From: Aneurinibacillus sp.
GTDB lineage: Bacteria; Bacillota; UBA5301; DYFA01
Assembly (NCBI GenBank): GCA_020725425.1
Contig: DYFA01000016.1
Coordinates: forward strand, 1 to 64,000
Reading direction: 5' to 3'
Length of the DNA stretch: 64,000 nucleotides
This document shows positions 43,813 through 52,826 of the stretch, piece after piece (positions within the stretch are counted from its first letter, which is position 1; every line of letters starts with the position of its first letter). The notes under the pieces are model-generated. The model saw nothing but the letters and a program-made list of their open reading frames with translations. It was not told the origin of the DNA and searched no databases. Both the position numbers and the translations under genes were made by a program.

Positions 43813-43841
43813 ATTGTATGGCCCCCCACGTGGGAATATTC
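43813..43841 (-). promoter_or_regulatory. Sigma-E-type sporulation promoter of ylbJ
   Basis: On the minus strand GAATATT (43841-43835), 14 bases, CATACAAT (43820-43813). This matches the mother-cell sigma-E pattern (ATA, 16 bases, CATACAAT) at every key base. The expected start lies about 14 bases before the ylbJ ATG with GGAGGTG between. A CCCACGTGGG palindrome fills part of the spacer. Confidence 0.8.
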
Positions 43842-43871
43842 TACCGCGATGGATGATGGCGGGTGAATTGC

Positions 43872-44669
43872 ATGATGAGGCCAAAAGTGGGGCTGGCTCT
43901 GGGCGCCGGGGCGGCGCGCGGTTTGGCCCATCTGGGCGTCCTGGAAGTGCTGGTCCGAGAAGGGATCCCCATTGACTATCTGACGGGTACGAGCGCCGGA
44001 GCGCTAGTGGGGGGCGTCTTCGCCGCCGGCGCCGATCTTCTGTGGACGGAGCGGCTGGTGTGTCACCTGGAGTGGGAGCACCTGGTGCAGCTCGTGGTTC
44101 CGCGGATGGGCTTTGTCCGCGCCGACCAGCTGCTCCAGCTCCTTCGCCTGCTCACCAAGGGCAAAACCTTTGCCGAGCTGGAGATACCCTTCGCTGCTGT
44201 GGCGGTGGACATCGAGAGCGGTGAAGAGGTGATCCTGCAGGAGGGGCCGGTAGCCGAGGCGATTTTGGCCAGCGCCAGCGTCCCCGGGGTCTTCGAGCCG
44301 CAGCGGTGGGGCGGCCGCCTGCTGGTGGACGGCGGCGTCCTGAACCGCGTGCCGATCGATGTGGTGCGCCGGCTAGGCGCGGAGGTAGTCGTTGCGGTGG
44401 ACGTGGGGCTGGAGGAAACGGTAACCCAGGTGAAGAACATTATTGGCGTGATGAACCAGTCTTTTGAGATCATGCAGCGCGAGATCGCTCGCTTCAAGGC
44501 AGCCGAGCCAGCGGACGTGCTGATCCGCCCCGACCTGGGCCGGCTGTCCGGATACCGCTTGGAGGCGGCGGCGAGTATCATTGAAGCGGGACGAGTCGCC
44601 GCCGAGGCGGCGCTGCCGGCAATTCGCCAGGCCGTCGAGGAAAAGACGCCGACGGCCGCAGGGGAGTGA
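43872..44669 (+). CDS. Patatin-like phospholipase family protein
   Basis: A 265-residue patatin/RssA-type serine hydrolase. The oxyanion motif GAGAARGLAHLG (near residue 11), nucleophile elbow GTSAG (serine near 43) and catalytic aspartate in VDGGVLNRVP (near 155) are all present, so it is probably active on lipid esters. In Bacillota it commonly lies beside ylbJ, as here (YlbK). ATG 43872 or the next ATG 43875 is the likely start; the ribosome site is weak. Confidence 0.88.
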   Translation: MMRPKVGLALGAGAARGLAHLGVLEVLVREGIPIDYLTGTSAGALVGGVFAAGADLLWTERLVCHLEWEHLVQLVVPRMGFVRADQLLQLLRLLTKGKTFAELEIPFAAVAVDIESGEEVILQEGPVAEAILASASVPGVFEPQRWGGRLLVDGGVLNRVPIDVVRRLGAEVVVAVDVGLEETVTQVKNIIGVMNQSFEIMQREIARFKAAEPADVLIRPDLGRLSGYRLEAAASIIEAGRVAAEAALPAIRQAVEEKTPTAAGE

Positions 44670-44673
44670 CGGA

Positions 44674-45627
44674 GTGAGGGGCCAGTTTCCGTTGGCAGTC
44701 CTGGCGAGTCTTCTGGCGGTGGCCCTGCTGAGCCAGGGGGCGGGGGCTGCCCTGAGCCTCGGGAGCCGGGGGGAGAGCGTGTCAGCGGTCCAGGGCTATC
44801 TGAATGCTCTGGGGCTCCTGCCAGGACCCCCGGACGGAATCTTCGGCGTCGCCACCCGGGAGGCGGTCCGTGCCTTTCAGCGGCAGGCAGGGCTGGTGGT
44901 GGACGGCGTGGTCGGCGTGGCCACCCTCTCCCGGTTGCAGGCGGCGGTCGGAGGGGCGCGGACGATCGTCCACCGGGTGTCGCGGGGGGACACCGTCTAC
45001 GGGATCGCCCGGCGCTACGGCGCCTCGCCGGCGAGCGTGATCGCCCTGAACGGCCTGACCGAACCGCGGAAGCTCAGGCCGGGGCAGACGCTGGTGGTCC
45101 CGGCCAGGCCGGGCACAGCCCCGGAGTTGCCGGCGCGTCCCGAGGAGGGCGGGGTGGAGTTGCTCCCCTGGTCTGAAGCGGATCGGCTCTTTCCCAACGG
45201 GGCCGAGGCGCGGGTGGTCGACGTGCGGACAGGCCTCGCCTTCCGGGTGCGGCGGATTCAGGGAACCTACCACGCCGATTGCGTGCCCTTGACGGTTGGG
45301 GACACTGCAACGATGAAAGAGGCCTACGGGGGGGTGTGGAGCTGGGACCGGCACCCTGTGGTGGTCGAGATCGGCGGGCGGCGGCTGGCCGCCTCTATGA
45401 ACGGTTATCCCCACGGGACGGGCCACCGTTCCCAGAATGGCTACCCCGGCCACTTCTGCCTTCACTTCTACGGGAGCAGGACTCATGGCAGCAGAGTGGT
45501 CGACCCCGACCACCAGGCGGCGGTGCTCATGGCGGCCTGCGGCAGTGAACCGAAGCTCGTCGCGGGGACTTCCGGCGCGCCGCCGGCCCCGGTGAGCGAC
45601 GCGAACGGTCTCCGGACCGAGGATTGA
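44674..45627 (+). CDS. Secreted peptidoglycan-binding/LysM protein with unrecognised C-terminal domain
   Basis: A 317-residue exported protein. A signal peptide (about residues 1-25, ending QGAGA) is followed by a PG_binding_1 domain (about 28-90, VSAVQGYLNALGLLPGPPDG), a LysM domain (about 98-143, HRVSRGDTVYGIARRYG) and a C-terminal domain (about 165-300). That last domain has HADC, SMNGYPHGTGH, NGYPGHFCLHF and SRTHG, a Cys/His pattern suggesting a catalytic or metal site. I do not recognise the domain; L,D-transpeptidase motifs are not matched. Likely acts on the wall or spore cortex. Confidence 0.8.
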   Translation: MRGQFPLAVLASLLAVALLSQGAGAALSLGSRGESVSAVQGYLNALGLLPGPPDGIFGVATREAVRAFQRQAGLVVDGVVGVATLSRLQAAVGGARTIVHRVSRGDTVYGIARRYGASPASVIALNGLTEPRKLRPGQTLVVPARPGTAPELPARPEEGGVELLPWSEADRLFPNGAEARVVDVRTGLAFRVRRIQGTYHADCVPLTVGDTATMKEAYGGVWSWDRHPVVVEIGGRRLAASMNGYPHGTGHRSQNGYPGHFCLHFYGSRTHGSRVVDPDHQAAVLMAACGSEPKLVAGTSGAPPAPVSDANGLRTED

Positions 45628-45653
45628 CAAGGCCGTGTGGGCTTCGGTATAAT
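45624..45653 (+). promoter_or_regulatory. Promoter of yceD-rpmF
   Basis: TTGACA (45624-45629), 18 bases, TATAAT (45648-45653). The TGA stop of the preceding gene (45625-45627) lies inside the -35 hexamer. Confidence 0.8.
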
Positions 45654-45681
45654 ACTCCCTGTTGTGCGAGGGTGATGGGCG

Positions 45682-46260
45682 ATGCGGGTTAACGTGGGGC
45701 GGATTTCCCGCGACAAGGGCTCCCGCCTGGAGTTTGAGTTGGAGGAGCGATTTAGCCCGCTGGATGCGCCCGGAGGGTCGGTGGAGTTCACCCGGCCCGT
45801 CAGTGTCTCCGGAACTGTGACCAACACGGGGAAGTGCCTGGTGGTCCAAGGGACGATCCGGACGAACGTGGAGTTGGTCTGCGACCGGTGCCTGGAGAGG
45901 TTCCGCCGCGAGGTGGCTGTCCCGTTCGCGACCGAATTCTTCCGCCAAGGCCACGAAGCGGCCGGAGGGCGCCCGGATGACGGCCGGGAGAGCCTCCGCC
46001 AGGAGGAGGAGGCCTTTCTGGCCGACAACGGCCACCTCTTCCGAGGCGAGGACCTGGAGCTGGCGGAGACGGTGAGAGAAGAGCTCAGCCTGGCGCTGCC
46101 GATGCAGAAGCTCTGCCGGGAGGACTGCGCCGGCCTTTGCCCTGAGTGCGGAGCAAACCTGAACGAGACGACCTGCGCCTGCGAACGCAGCCCCCTGGAT
46201 CCTCGCCTGGCGGCGTTGCAGGAGTGGCTGAACCGGCAGAATCCAGGGCGGGAGGTGTGA
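45682..46260 (+). CDS. yceD: YceD/DUF177 family protein
   Basis: A 192-residue DUF177 protein, the usual partner of rpmF and linked to 23S rRNA/50S biogenesis in other organisms. Zinc-type cysteines are visible (VCDRCLERF near residue 75; CREDCAGLCPECGANLN near 143, then CAC). It sits two bases upstream of rpmF, as in most bacteria, and starts 29 bases after the promoter's -10 element. Confidence 0.92.
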   Translation: MRVNVGRISRDKGSRLEFELEERFSPLDAPGGSVEFTRPVSVSGTVTNTGKCLVVQGTIRTNVELVCDRCLERFRREVAVPFATEFFRQGHEAAGGRPDDGRESLRQEEEAFLADNGHLFRGEDLELAETVREELSLALPMQKLCREDCAGLCPECGANLNETTCACERSPLDPRLAALQEWLNRQNPGREV

Positions 46261-46263
46261 GAG

Positions 46264-46449
46264 ATGGCAAACCCGAAGAACAGGCATTCCAAGACCCGCA
46301 AGCGGCTGCGCAGGACCCACTGGAAGCTGGTGCTTCCCAACATGAGCACCTGCCCGCAGTGTCACGAACCCAAGCTGCCGCACCGTATCTGTGCCCACTG
46401 CGGATTCTACGACGGCCGCAAAGTCCTCGAGGTCAAGGCAGCTGAGTAA
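46264..46449 (+). CDS. rpmF: 50S ribosomal protein L32, zinc-binding form
   Basis: A 61-residue L32 beginning [21 protein letters not shown] (near residue 30) and CAHC (near 43) form the zinc ribbon, so this is the C-plus paralogue; L28 in the same window is also zinc-binding. GGAGGTG lies before the ATG. A strong hairpin follows. Confidence 0.97.
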   Translation: MANPKNRHSKTRKRLRRTHWKLVLPNMSTCPQCHEPKLPHRICAHCGFYDGRKVLEVKAAE

Positions 46450-46467
46450 CGCTCAGACGCTTGTCCG

Positions 46468-46498
46468 GCCGCAAGCCGATGGCTTGCGGCTCTTGCTT
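46468..46498 (+). terminator. Terminator after rpmF
   Basis: GCCGCAAGCC (46468-46477), loop GAT, GGCTTGCGGC (46481-46490): a perfect 10-bp stem, followed by TCTTGCTTT. Confidence 0.75.
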
Positions 46499-46801
46499 TC
46501 TCCGGGAGGGGGAGTCCCTACGCCTGAGTTCATCAGCGAACCGGTCGAGGTTTGGCAGGGCGGTGGGGTTGCCACCCCGGCAGCCTTTACCTGGCGGGGG
46601 AGGACCATGCGGGTAGTGGAGGTGGTCCAGGCCTGGCAGGACTATGGCTTCGGGGCTACCCATCCTGCTGCGCGAAACTGGCGGACCCGCCGCCACCGAA
46701 ACTACTACCTGGTGCGGGCAGAGGACGGGCGCCTCTACGAGCTCTACTTGGATCGGGGCGCCAAGCGGCGGCAATGGTACCTCTACCGCCGGCTCGAATA
46801 A
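46493..46801 (+). CDS. DUF6504-like small protein, start uncertain
   Basis: About 100 residues resembling a small Bacillota/Actinobacteria domain (DUF6504-like): FISEPVEVW, PAAFTWRGRTMRVVEV, then NYYLVRAEDGRLYELYLD and WYLYRRLE. The downstream conserved part is clear. The start is not: TTG 46493 lies in the T run of the rpmF terminator, while GGGAGGGGGA (46503-46512) is followed by no ATG, GTG or TTG at normal distance in this frame. A rare start codon or a decayed 5' end is possible. Function unknown. Confidence 0.55.
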   Translation: MLSPGGGVPTPEFISEPVEVWQGGGVATPAAFTWRGRTMRVVEVVQAWQDYGFGATHPAARNWRTRRHRNYYLVRAEDGRLYELYLDRGAKRRQWYLYRRLE

Positions 46802-46821
46802 GGACTACTCTTTGCCGTATT

Positions 46822-47861
<1,040 letters not shown>

Positions 47862-48023
47862 CGTGAGTGTTCACGGTCCGTCGCAGGGGAGGCGGAGCGC
47901 CAACTGCACAGATATCCGTCCTAGTGGTTGATGATGTTGCAGGGGATAGCTTTCTCCGTCAGACAGGCCTTATGCGAGGGCCACGGGAATGCCTGCCGAA
48001 CGGAGTGGGACGGGATTTTTTGC

Positions 48024-48052
48024 TTGCCTTCCCGAGGGGTGGCAGGTATAAT
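48024..48052 (+). promoter_or_regulatory. Promoter of the fapR-plsX-fab operon
   Basis: TTGCCT (48024-48029), 17 bases, TATAAT (48047-48052). A FapR-like inverted repeat lies just downstream. The region 47862-48023 upstream holds no gene; an ACCGTGA/TCACGGT hairpin (47860-47877) marks the broken end of the yyaL-like pseudogene. Confidence 0.75.
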
Positions 48053-48069
48053 CTGCATGTAAGTTGCTT

Positions 48070-48086
48070 TTAATAGCTGGTAGTAA
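48070..48086 (+). promoter_or_regulatory. Probable FapR operator
   Basis: TTAATAGCTGGTAGTAA, an imperfect inverted repeat of the TTAGTACC-type bound by FapR in other Bacillota, placed about 10 bases after the expected transcription start of fapR. In B. subtilis FapR represses its own operon and is released by malonyl-CoA. Confidence 0.62.
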
Positions 48087-48113
48087 ACAAAGGCGGCGGA
48101 GGCGGCGCACAGC

Positions 48114-48710
48114 GTGACGGTGAGGCTTCCCAAGAGGGTCCGGCAGAAGCAGTTGATGAAGAAGCTCAACGGCGATCCCTTCCTCACCGACGAGGACCTG
48201 GCGAAGATGTTCGGGGTGAGCGTCCAGACGGTCCGGCTGGACCGTCTGGAGCTCGGCCTGCCCGAGTTGCGCGAGCGGATGAAGAAGGTTGCCTCACAGG
48301 TCTATTCCAAGGTGCGGTCGGTCGGCTCCGGCGAGGTCATTGGCGACCTCATCGAGGTGGACCTGGGTAAGTCGGGCCTATCTATCCTGGACACAGGGGA
48401 GAGCATGGGCTTCGCCCGGACCAAGATCGTGCGGGGGCATCACATCTTCGCCCAGGCGAACTCCCTGGCGGTGGCCATCATCGACGCCCCGGTCGCCCTG
48501 ACGGGGTCGGTGGAGATGCGCTTTCTCCGCCCCGTGACGGTAGGCGAGCGCCTGGTGGCCAAAGCGGAGGTCGTGGCGGCGGAGGGGCGCCGGTACGTGG
48601 TCGAGGTGCACACCAAGGCCGGGAACGACGAGGTCTTCCGGGGCCGCTTCGTGGTGTTCGCCCAGCCCGAATCGGGGGACGGGCCGGAAAGGGCGGATGG
48701 TGAGCTGTGA
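48114..48710 (+). CDS. fapR: Fatty-acid and phospholipid biosynthesis regulator FapR
   Basis: A 198-residue repressor with an N-terminal HTH (about residues 5-45, LMKKLNGDPFLTDEDLA; FGVSVQTVRLDRLELG), a linker helix (LRERMKKVA) and a C-terminal hot-dog fold (about 75-185, DTGESMGFARTKIVRGHHIFAQANSLAVAI, shortened: key block RGHHIFAQANSLA) that binds malonyl-CoA in known members. It is the first gene of the fatty-acid operon and its operator overlaps the leader. The GTG at 48114 is used; plsX overlaps its stop (GTGA). Confidence 0.94.
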   Translation: MTVRLPKRVRQKQLMKKLNGDPFLTDEDLAKMFGVSVQTVRLDRLELGLPELRERMKKVASQVYSKVRSVGSGEVIGDLIEVDLGKSGLSILDTGESMGFARTKIVRGHHIFAQANSLAVAIIDAPVALTGSVEMRFLRPVTVGERLVAKAEVVAAEGRRYVVEVHTKAGNDEVFRGRFVVFAQPESGDGPERADGEL

Positions 48711-49759
48711 TCCGGGTGGCGTTGGACGCGATGGGTGGGGACCGGGCGCCGGGCGAAGTCGTCCGGGGGGCTATCCTGGCGGTGGAACGTCTGGACCTGC
48801 AAGTCTGGCTCGTGGGGCCCACCGAGAAGGTGGAGCGCGAGCTGGCCGGCGCCGGTTACCGGGGCGACCGGATCCAGGTGATCCAGGCGGCAGAAGTGGT
48901 GGCCATGGGGGCTCACGGAGCGGAGGCGGTGCAACGCGACCGGCACCGGCGGGCGACCTCTATCCTGGTGGCGACCGATCTGGTCCGCCGGGGCGAAGCC
49001 AGGGCGGTGGTGAGTGCCGGCTCGACCGGAGCCCAGTTGGCGGCAGCCCAGCTCTCCCTGCGGCGGATGAAAGGCGTCCACCGGGCGGCCATCGCCTCGC
49101 CCTTCCCCACGCTGGAAGGGATTTCGGTGCTGATCGACGCCGGGGCAAACCCCGATTGCGACGCCCGGGATCTTCTGACCTTTGCGGTGATGGGAAGCAT
49201 ATACGCTTCGGAAGTCCTGGGCATTGCTAACCCGCGGGTGGGGCTTCTATCCAACGGCGCCGAGGAGACGAAAGGGAACACCCTGGTGATGGAGGCCCAC
49301 CGGTTACTGGTCCGGAGCGGTCTGAACTTCATCGGCAACGTCGAAGGAAGGGATCTTCTGACCGGCGCGGTGGACGTTACAGTCTGCGACGGGTTCACCG
49401 GCAATGTGGTGCTGAAGGTGGCGGAGGGCATCGGAACAGGCGTTTTCCACATGATGAAGGCGGAGCTCCGGGACCTCCGTTCCAAGCTAGGCGCGGCTCT
49501 GCTGAAACCAGCCCTGCGGCGGGTCAAAGGGCGGATGGACTACAGCGAGTATGGCGGCGCGCCGCTTCTGGGCGTTCGGGGCGTCTCCATCATCGCCCAC
49601 GGCAGTTCGGACCGGAAGGCGATTTATAACGCCGTCCGAGTGGCGGCAGAGGCGGTCGAGAAGGACGTGGTGGGAAGGATTGAGCGAGCGCTGACCACGC
49701 ACGGCCTGGTAGAGGCGGGGGCCGCCAAGGACGAGTCAAGAGAGGATGCGACGGAGTAA
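48707..49759 (+). CDS. plsX: Phosphate acyltransferase PlsX
   Basis: Makes acyl-phosphate from acyl-ACP for phospholipid synthesis. The 350 residues carry the family blocks ALDAMGGDRAPGEVV, VSAGSTGAQLAAA, GLLSNGAEETKG, CDGFTGNVVLKVAEG and EYGGAPLLGV. The usual substrate of acyl-phosphate downstream is PlsY, not seen here; FakA also feeds this pool. Coupled to fapR by a four-base overlap and to fabH by a one-base overlap. Confidence 0.96.
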   Translation: MIRVALDAMGGDRAPGEVVRGAILAVERLDLQVWLVGPTEKVERELAGAGYRGDRIQVIQAAEVVAMGAHGAEAVQRDRHRRATSILVATDLVRRGEARAVVSAGSTGAQLAAAQLSLRRMKGVHRAAIASPFPTLEGISVLIDAGANPDCDARDLLTFAVMGSIYASEVLGIANPRVGLLSNGAEETKGNTLVMEAHRLLVRSGLNFIGNVEGRDLLTGAVDVTVCDGFTGNVVLKVAEGIGTGVFHMMKAELRDLRSKLGAALLKPALRRVKGRMDYSEYGGAPLLGVRGVSIIAHGSSDRKAIYNAVRVAAEAVEKDVVGRIERALTTHGLVEAGAAKDESREDATE

Positions 49760-50757
49760 TGGGACTTAGCCGGCCGGTCGGGATCGTGGGCACGGGGTCC
49801 TGCGTCCCCGAGCGAGTTCTCACCAATCAGGACCTGGAGAAGATGGTGGACACCTCGGACGAGTGGATCACCACCCGGACGGGGATCAAGGAGCGGCGAA
49901 TCGCCGACGAGGAGACCGCCACCTCGGATCTGGCGTGCGGGGCGGCCTGGCGGGCGTTGGAAAGCGCCAGAATCGGGGCGGACGAGTTGGACCTGATCAT
50001 CGTGGCTACAGTTACTCCGGACATGCTCTTCCCAGCCACGTCCTGCCTGGTCCAGGCAAGGCTGGGGGCGGCGCGCGCCGCCGCCTTCGACCTCTCCGCC
50101 GGGTGCTCGGGGTTCGTCTACGCTTTGGCCACGGGAGCCGGATTCATCGCCTCCGGCCAGTACGAGACGGTGCTGGTGATCGGGGCGGAGACGCTGTCCA
50201 AGATCACTAACTGGAAGGACCGCTCGACCTGCGTGCTCTTCGGCGACGCGGCCGGGGCCGCGGTCCTTCGGCCGGTTCCGGACGGGTACGGGATTCTCTC
50301 GGTAGTCCTCGGCGCTGACGGGACGGGAGGAGAGAAGCTGACGCTCCCCGGCGGCGGGTCGCGCCGGCCCTTCCGGTTCGAGCGGGCGGAGACCGACGAG
50401 GGGAGCCAGTACATCCATATGTGCGGGCCAGACGTGTTCAAGTTCGCGGTGAGAGTGGTTCCGCAGGCGGCCGAGGAGGCGCTCGTCAAAGCCGGGTTGA
50501 CCGCGGGGGACGTCCAGTTGCTTATCCCCCATCAGGCGAACATCCGGATCATCGACGCTGCCGCGGAGCGGCTCGGGATCGCGCCTGACCGGGTGATGGT
50601 CAACGTCGACCGGTACGGCAACACCTCGGCGGCCTCGATTGCTCTGGCGCTGGACGAGGCGGTCCGGGCGGGGCGGCTGAGGCGCGACGGGGTGGGCGTG
50701 CTGGTGGGGTTCGGCGCCGGCCTGACCTGGGCAGCAGCAGCGCTCCGCTGGTATTGA
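49759..50757 (+). CDS. fabH: Beta-ketoacyl-ACP synthase III
   Basis: Condenses acetyl-CoA (or branched acyl-CoA) with malonyl-ACP to start fatty-acid synthesis. The 332 residues include the catalytic triad context: cysteine in DLSAGCSGFVYAL (near residue 113), histidine in IPHQANIRI (near 255) and asparagine in YGNTSAASI (near 285). The ITTRTGIKERRIA start is standard. The ATG overlaps the plsX stop. Confidence 0.96.
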   Translation: MGLSRPVGIVGTGSCVPERVLTNQDLEKMVDTSDEWITTRTGIKERRIADEETATSDLACGAAWRALESARIGADELDLIIVATVTPDMLFPATSCLVQARLGAARAAAFDLSAGCSGFVYALATGAGFIASGQYETVLVIGAETLSKITNWKDRSTCVLFGDAAGAAVLRPVPDGYGILSVVLGADGTGGEKLTLPGGGSRRPFRFERAETDEGSQYIHMCGPDVFKFAVRVVPQAAEEALVKAGLTAGDVQLLIPHQANIRIIDAAAERLGIAPDRVMVNVDRYGNTSAASIALALDEAVRAGRLRRDGVGVLVGFGAGLTWAAAALRWY

Positions 50758-50771
50758 GGTGGAGGCCTCAG

Positions 50772-51722
50772 GTGGCTCTGGCATTTGTCTTCCCCGGGCA
50801 GGGGAGCCAGTACGTTGGAATGGGGCGCCGGCTCGCCGGACAGGACCCGGAGGCTGCCGGACTCTATGCAGAAGCAGATGAGGTCCTGGGGTTCCCCCTC
50901 ACCCGGCTGATGAGGGAAGGGCCGGAGGAGGAGTTGCGCCGGACGGTGAACACGCAGCCGGCCCTGGTGACAGTCAGTACCGCCGTGGCCCGCCGGTTGA
51001 TGCGGGACATCCGGCCGGACTACGTGGCCGGCCACTCGTTGGGGGAGTACAGCGCCCTAGTGGCGGCGGGGGCGCTCGGGTTCCCCGAGGTTTTACAGCT
51101 CGTGCGGCGGCGGGCGGAGGCGATGGAAGCCGCCGTTCCAGGCGGACGGGGCGGGATGGCGGCGGTGCTCGGCCTGGGCACAGAAGCAGTGCGTGAGGCG
51201 GTGGCTTCGGCGGCCGCGACCGGCGGGGCCGGCGCTGGGGTGGTGGAGATCGCCAACTACAACTGCCCCGGCCAAGTGGTGTTATCGGGGGAGACCGGCG
51301 CTCTCCGGCAGGCGGGGGAGGAGTGCCTGCGCCGGGGGGCGACGAAGGTCGTCGAGCTCGAGGTCTCAGGCCCCTTCCATTCTTCGCTCATGCGGCCGGC
51401 GGCCGAGGCGCTGGCGGCGGCCCTCGCCGGAGTGACCCTGAAGGACGCGGCAGTGCCGGTGGTGGCGAACTACACGGCCGCCCTTGAACAGGAGGCCGGG
51501 GAGATCCGGTCCAACCTGATTCGGCAGCTCACCGGGGCGGTGCGGTGGGAGGAGTCGATAAGACTGCTCATCGACCTGGGCGTGGATGTGTTCGTCGAGG
51601 TCGGTCCGGGCAAGGTGTTGAGTGGACTCATCAAACGAATCGACCGGAGAGTGGCTGTTCTGCAAGCCGAAGAGCCTGAAGGCTGCCAAAAGGTGCTTGA
51701 TTTTCTGGGGGGAGGTGGCTAA
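50772..51722 (+). CDS. fabD: Malonyl-CoA:ACP transacylase
   Basis: Transfers malonyl from CoA to ACP. The 316 residues start [18 protein letters not shown]; the catalytic serine is in [14 protein letters not shown] (near residue 85) and the partner histidine in SGPFHSSLM (near 200). GTG 50772 is chosen because GGAGG lies six bases upstream; TTG 50754 overlaps fabH. Ends two bases before the fabG start, within GGAGGTGG. Confidence 0.95.
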   Translation: MALAFVFPGQGSQYVGMGRRLAGQDPEAAGLYAEADEVLGFPLTRLMREGPEEELRRTVNTQPALVTVSTAVARRLMRDIRPDYVAGHSLGEYSALVAAGALGFPEVLQLVRRRAEAMEAAVPGGRGGMAAVLGLGTEAVREAVASAAATGGAGAGVVEIANYNCPGQVVLSGETGALRQAGEECLRRGATKVVELEVSGPFHSSLMRPAAEALAAALAGVTLKDAAVPVVANYTAALEQEAGEIRSNLIRQLTGAVRWEESIRLLIDLGVDVFVEVGPGKVLSGLIKRIDRRVAVLQAEEPEGCQKVLDFLGGGG

Positions 51723-51723
51723 G

Positions 51724-52473
51724 ATGGAATTGGCCGGACAGGCCGCACTCGTCACAGGCGGCTCCCGGGGCCTGGGAAGGGCGATCGCGGTGGCCCTGGC
51801 GGAAGCGGGGGCGGATGTCGCCGTGAATTACGCTCAGCGGGCCGAGGCGGCAGAACAGGTCTGCGCCGAGATCGAGGCGTTGGGGCGCCGGGCTCTGGCT
51901 GTCCAGGCCGATGTGGGGAACCTGGCGCAGGTGGAAGCGGCAGTCGAGCGGGTCCTGCAGGCCTTCGGACGCCTGGACATCCTGGTCAACAACGCCGGGA
52001 TCACGCGTGACTCCCTTCTGGTCCGGATGCGGGAAGAGGACTGGGACACAGTTCTTACGACTAACCTGAAAAGCATATATAATTGCACCAAAACCGCCGC
52101 CCGCCACATGATGAAGGCCCGGAGCGGAGCGATTGTCAACATTTCGTCCGTGGTCGGGCTGGGCGGCAACCCAGGGCAGGCCAACTACGCCGCCGCCAAG
52201 GCCGGCATCCTGGGCTTCACCAAGACGGCGGCGAAGGAGCTGGCCCCGCGCCAAGTGCGGGTCAACGCCGTGGCGCCGGGGTTCATCATGAGTGAGATGA
52301 CCGACGCCCTGCCGGAGGAGGTGCGGCAGGCGTATCTGGCCCGGATTCCCCTGGGACGCTTCGGGAAGCCGGAGGAGGTGGCACGGGCGGTTCGCTTCCT
52401 CGTCTCGCCGGCTGCAAGCTACATAACGGGTGTGACGCTTGTGGTGGACGGCGGGTTGAGCATGGCGATGTAG
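51724..52473 (+). CDS. fabG: 3-oxoacyl-ACP reductase
   Basis: NADPH-dependent short-chain dehydrogenase of the elongation cycle. The 249 residues show the cofactor motif [12 protein letters not shown] (near residue 12), NNAG (near 88), the catalytic serine in NISSVVG (near 138) and YAAAK (near 152), and the C-terminal VDGGLSM. GGAGGTGG lies before ATG 51724. Confidence 0.96.
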   Translation: MELAGQAALVTGGSRGLGRAIAVALAEAGADVAVNYAQRAEAAEQVCAEIEALGRRALAVQADVGNLAQVEAAVERVLQAFGRLDILVNNAGITRDSLLVRMREEDWDTVLTTNLKSIYNCTKTAARHMMKARSGAIVNISSVVGLGGNPGQANYAAAKAGILGFTKTAAKELAPRQVRVNAVAPGFIMSEMTDALPEEVRQAYLARIPLGRFGKPEEVARAVRFLVSPAASYITGVTLVVDGGLSMAM

Positions 52474-52501
52474 CGCCGATGCCCCGGAAGGAGGTGAACG
52501 C

Positions 52502-52735
52502 ATGGAGATTTTCGATCGCGTCAAGGAAATCATCGTGGACCAGTTGGGGGTGGATGAGGAGGAAGTAACCCTGCAAGCGTCGTTTGTCGACGACCTGGGA
52601 GCCGACTCGCTCGACATCGTTGAATTGATCATGGCCTTCGAGGAAGAGTTCGATCTCGAGATTCCGGATGAGGACGCCGAGAAGATCGCCAAGGTGGGCG
52701 ACGCGGTGAATTACATCAAGGAGCGCACCCAGTAG
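52502..52735 (+). CDS. acpP: Acyl carrier protein
   Basis: A 77-residue acidic carrier protein. The phosphopantetheine serine is in [13 protein letters not shown] (near residue 37). GGAGGTGAACGC precedes the ATG. Lies between fabG and fabF in the standard order. Confidence 0.97.
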   Translation: MEIFDRVKEIIVDQLGVDEEEVTLQASFVDDLGADSLDIVELIMAFEEEFDLEIPDEDAEKIAKVGDAVNYIKERTQ

Positions 52736-52763
52736 ACAGGGCGCGCTTTTCAGGGTGCAGGGG

Positions 52764-52798
52764 AAGTCCCGGGGGGTTCGCTCTGGGACTTTCTCAAC
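52764..52798 (+). terminator. Weak hairpin between acpP and fabF
   Basis: AAGTCCC (52764-52770) pairs with GGGACTT (52785-52791), followed by TCTC. It could reduce read-through, raising acpP over fabF, as is seen in other fab operons. No T run follows, so it may instead be a processing or stability element. Confidence 0.35.
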
Positions 52799-52826
52799 CT
52801 TCGCCCTGCTGCTTCAGGAGGTCGAC

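Noticed and set aside
43814-43842. Rightward sigma-A promoter TTGTAT-17-TATTCT before the patatin gene
   Set aside because: It is the reverse complement of the much better sigma-E signal for ylbJ; the minus-strand reading matches consensus more closely and has the right gene behind it.
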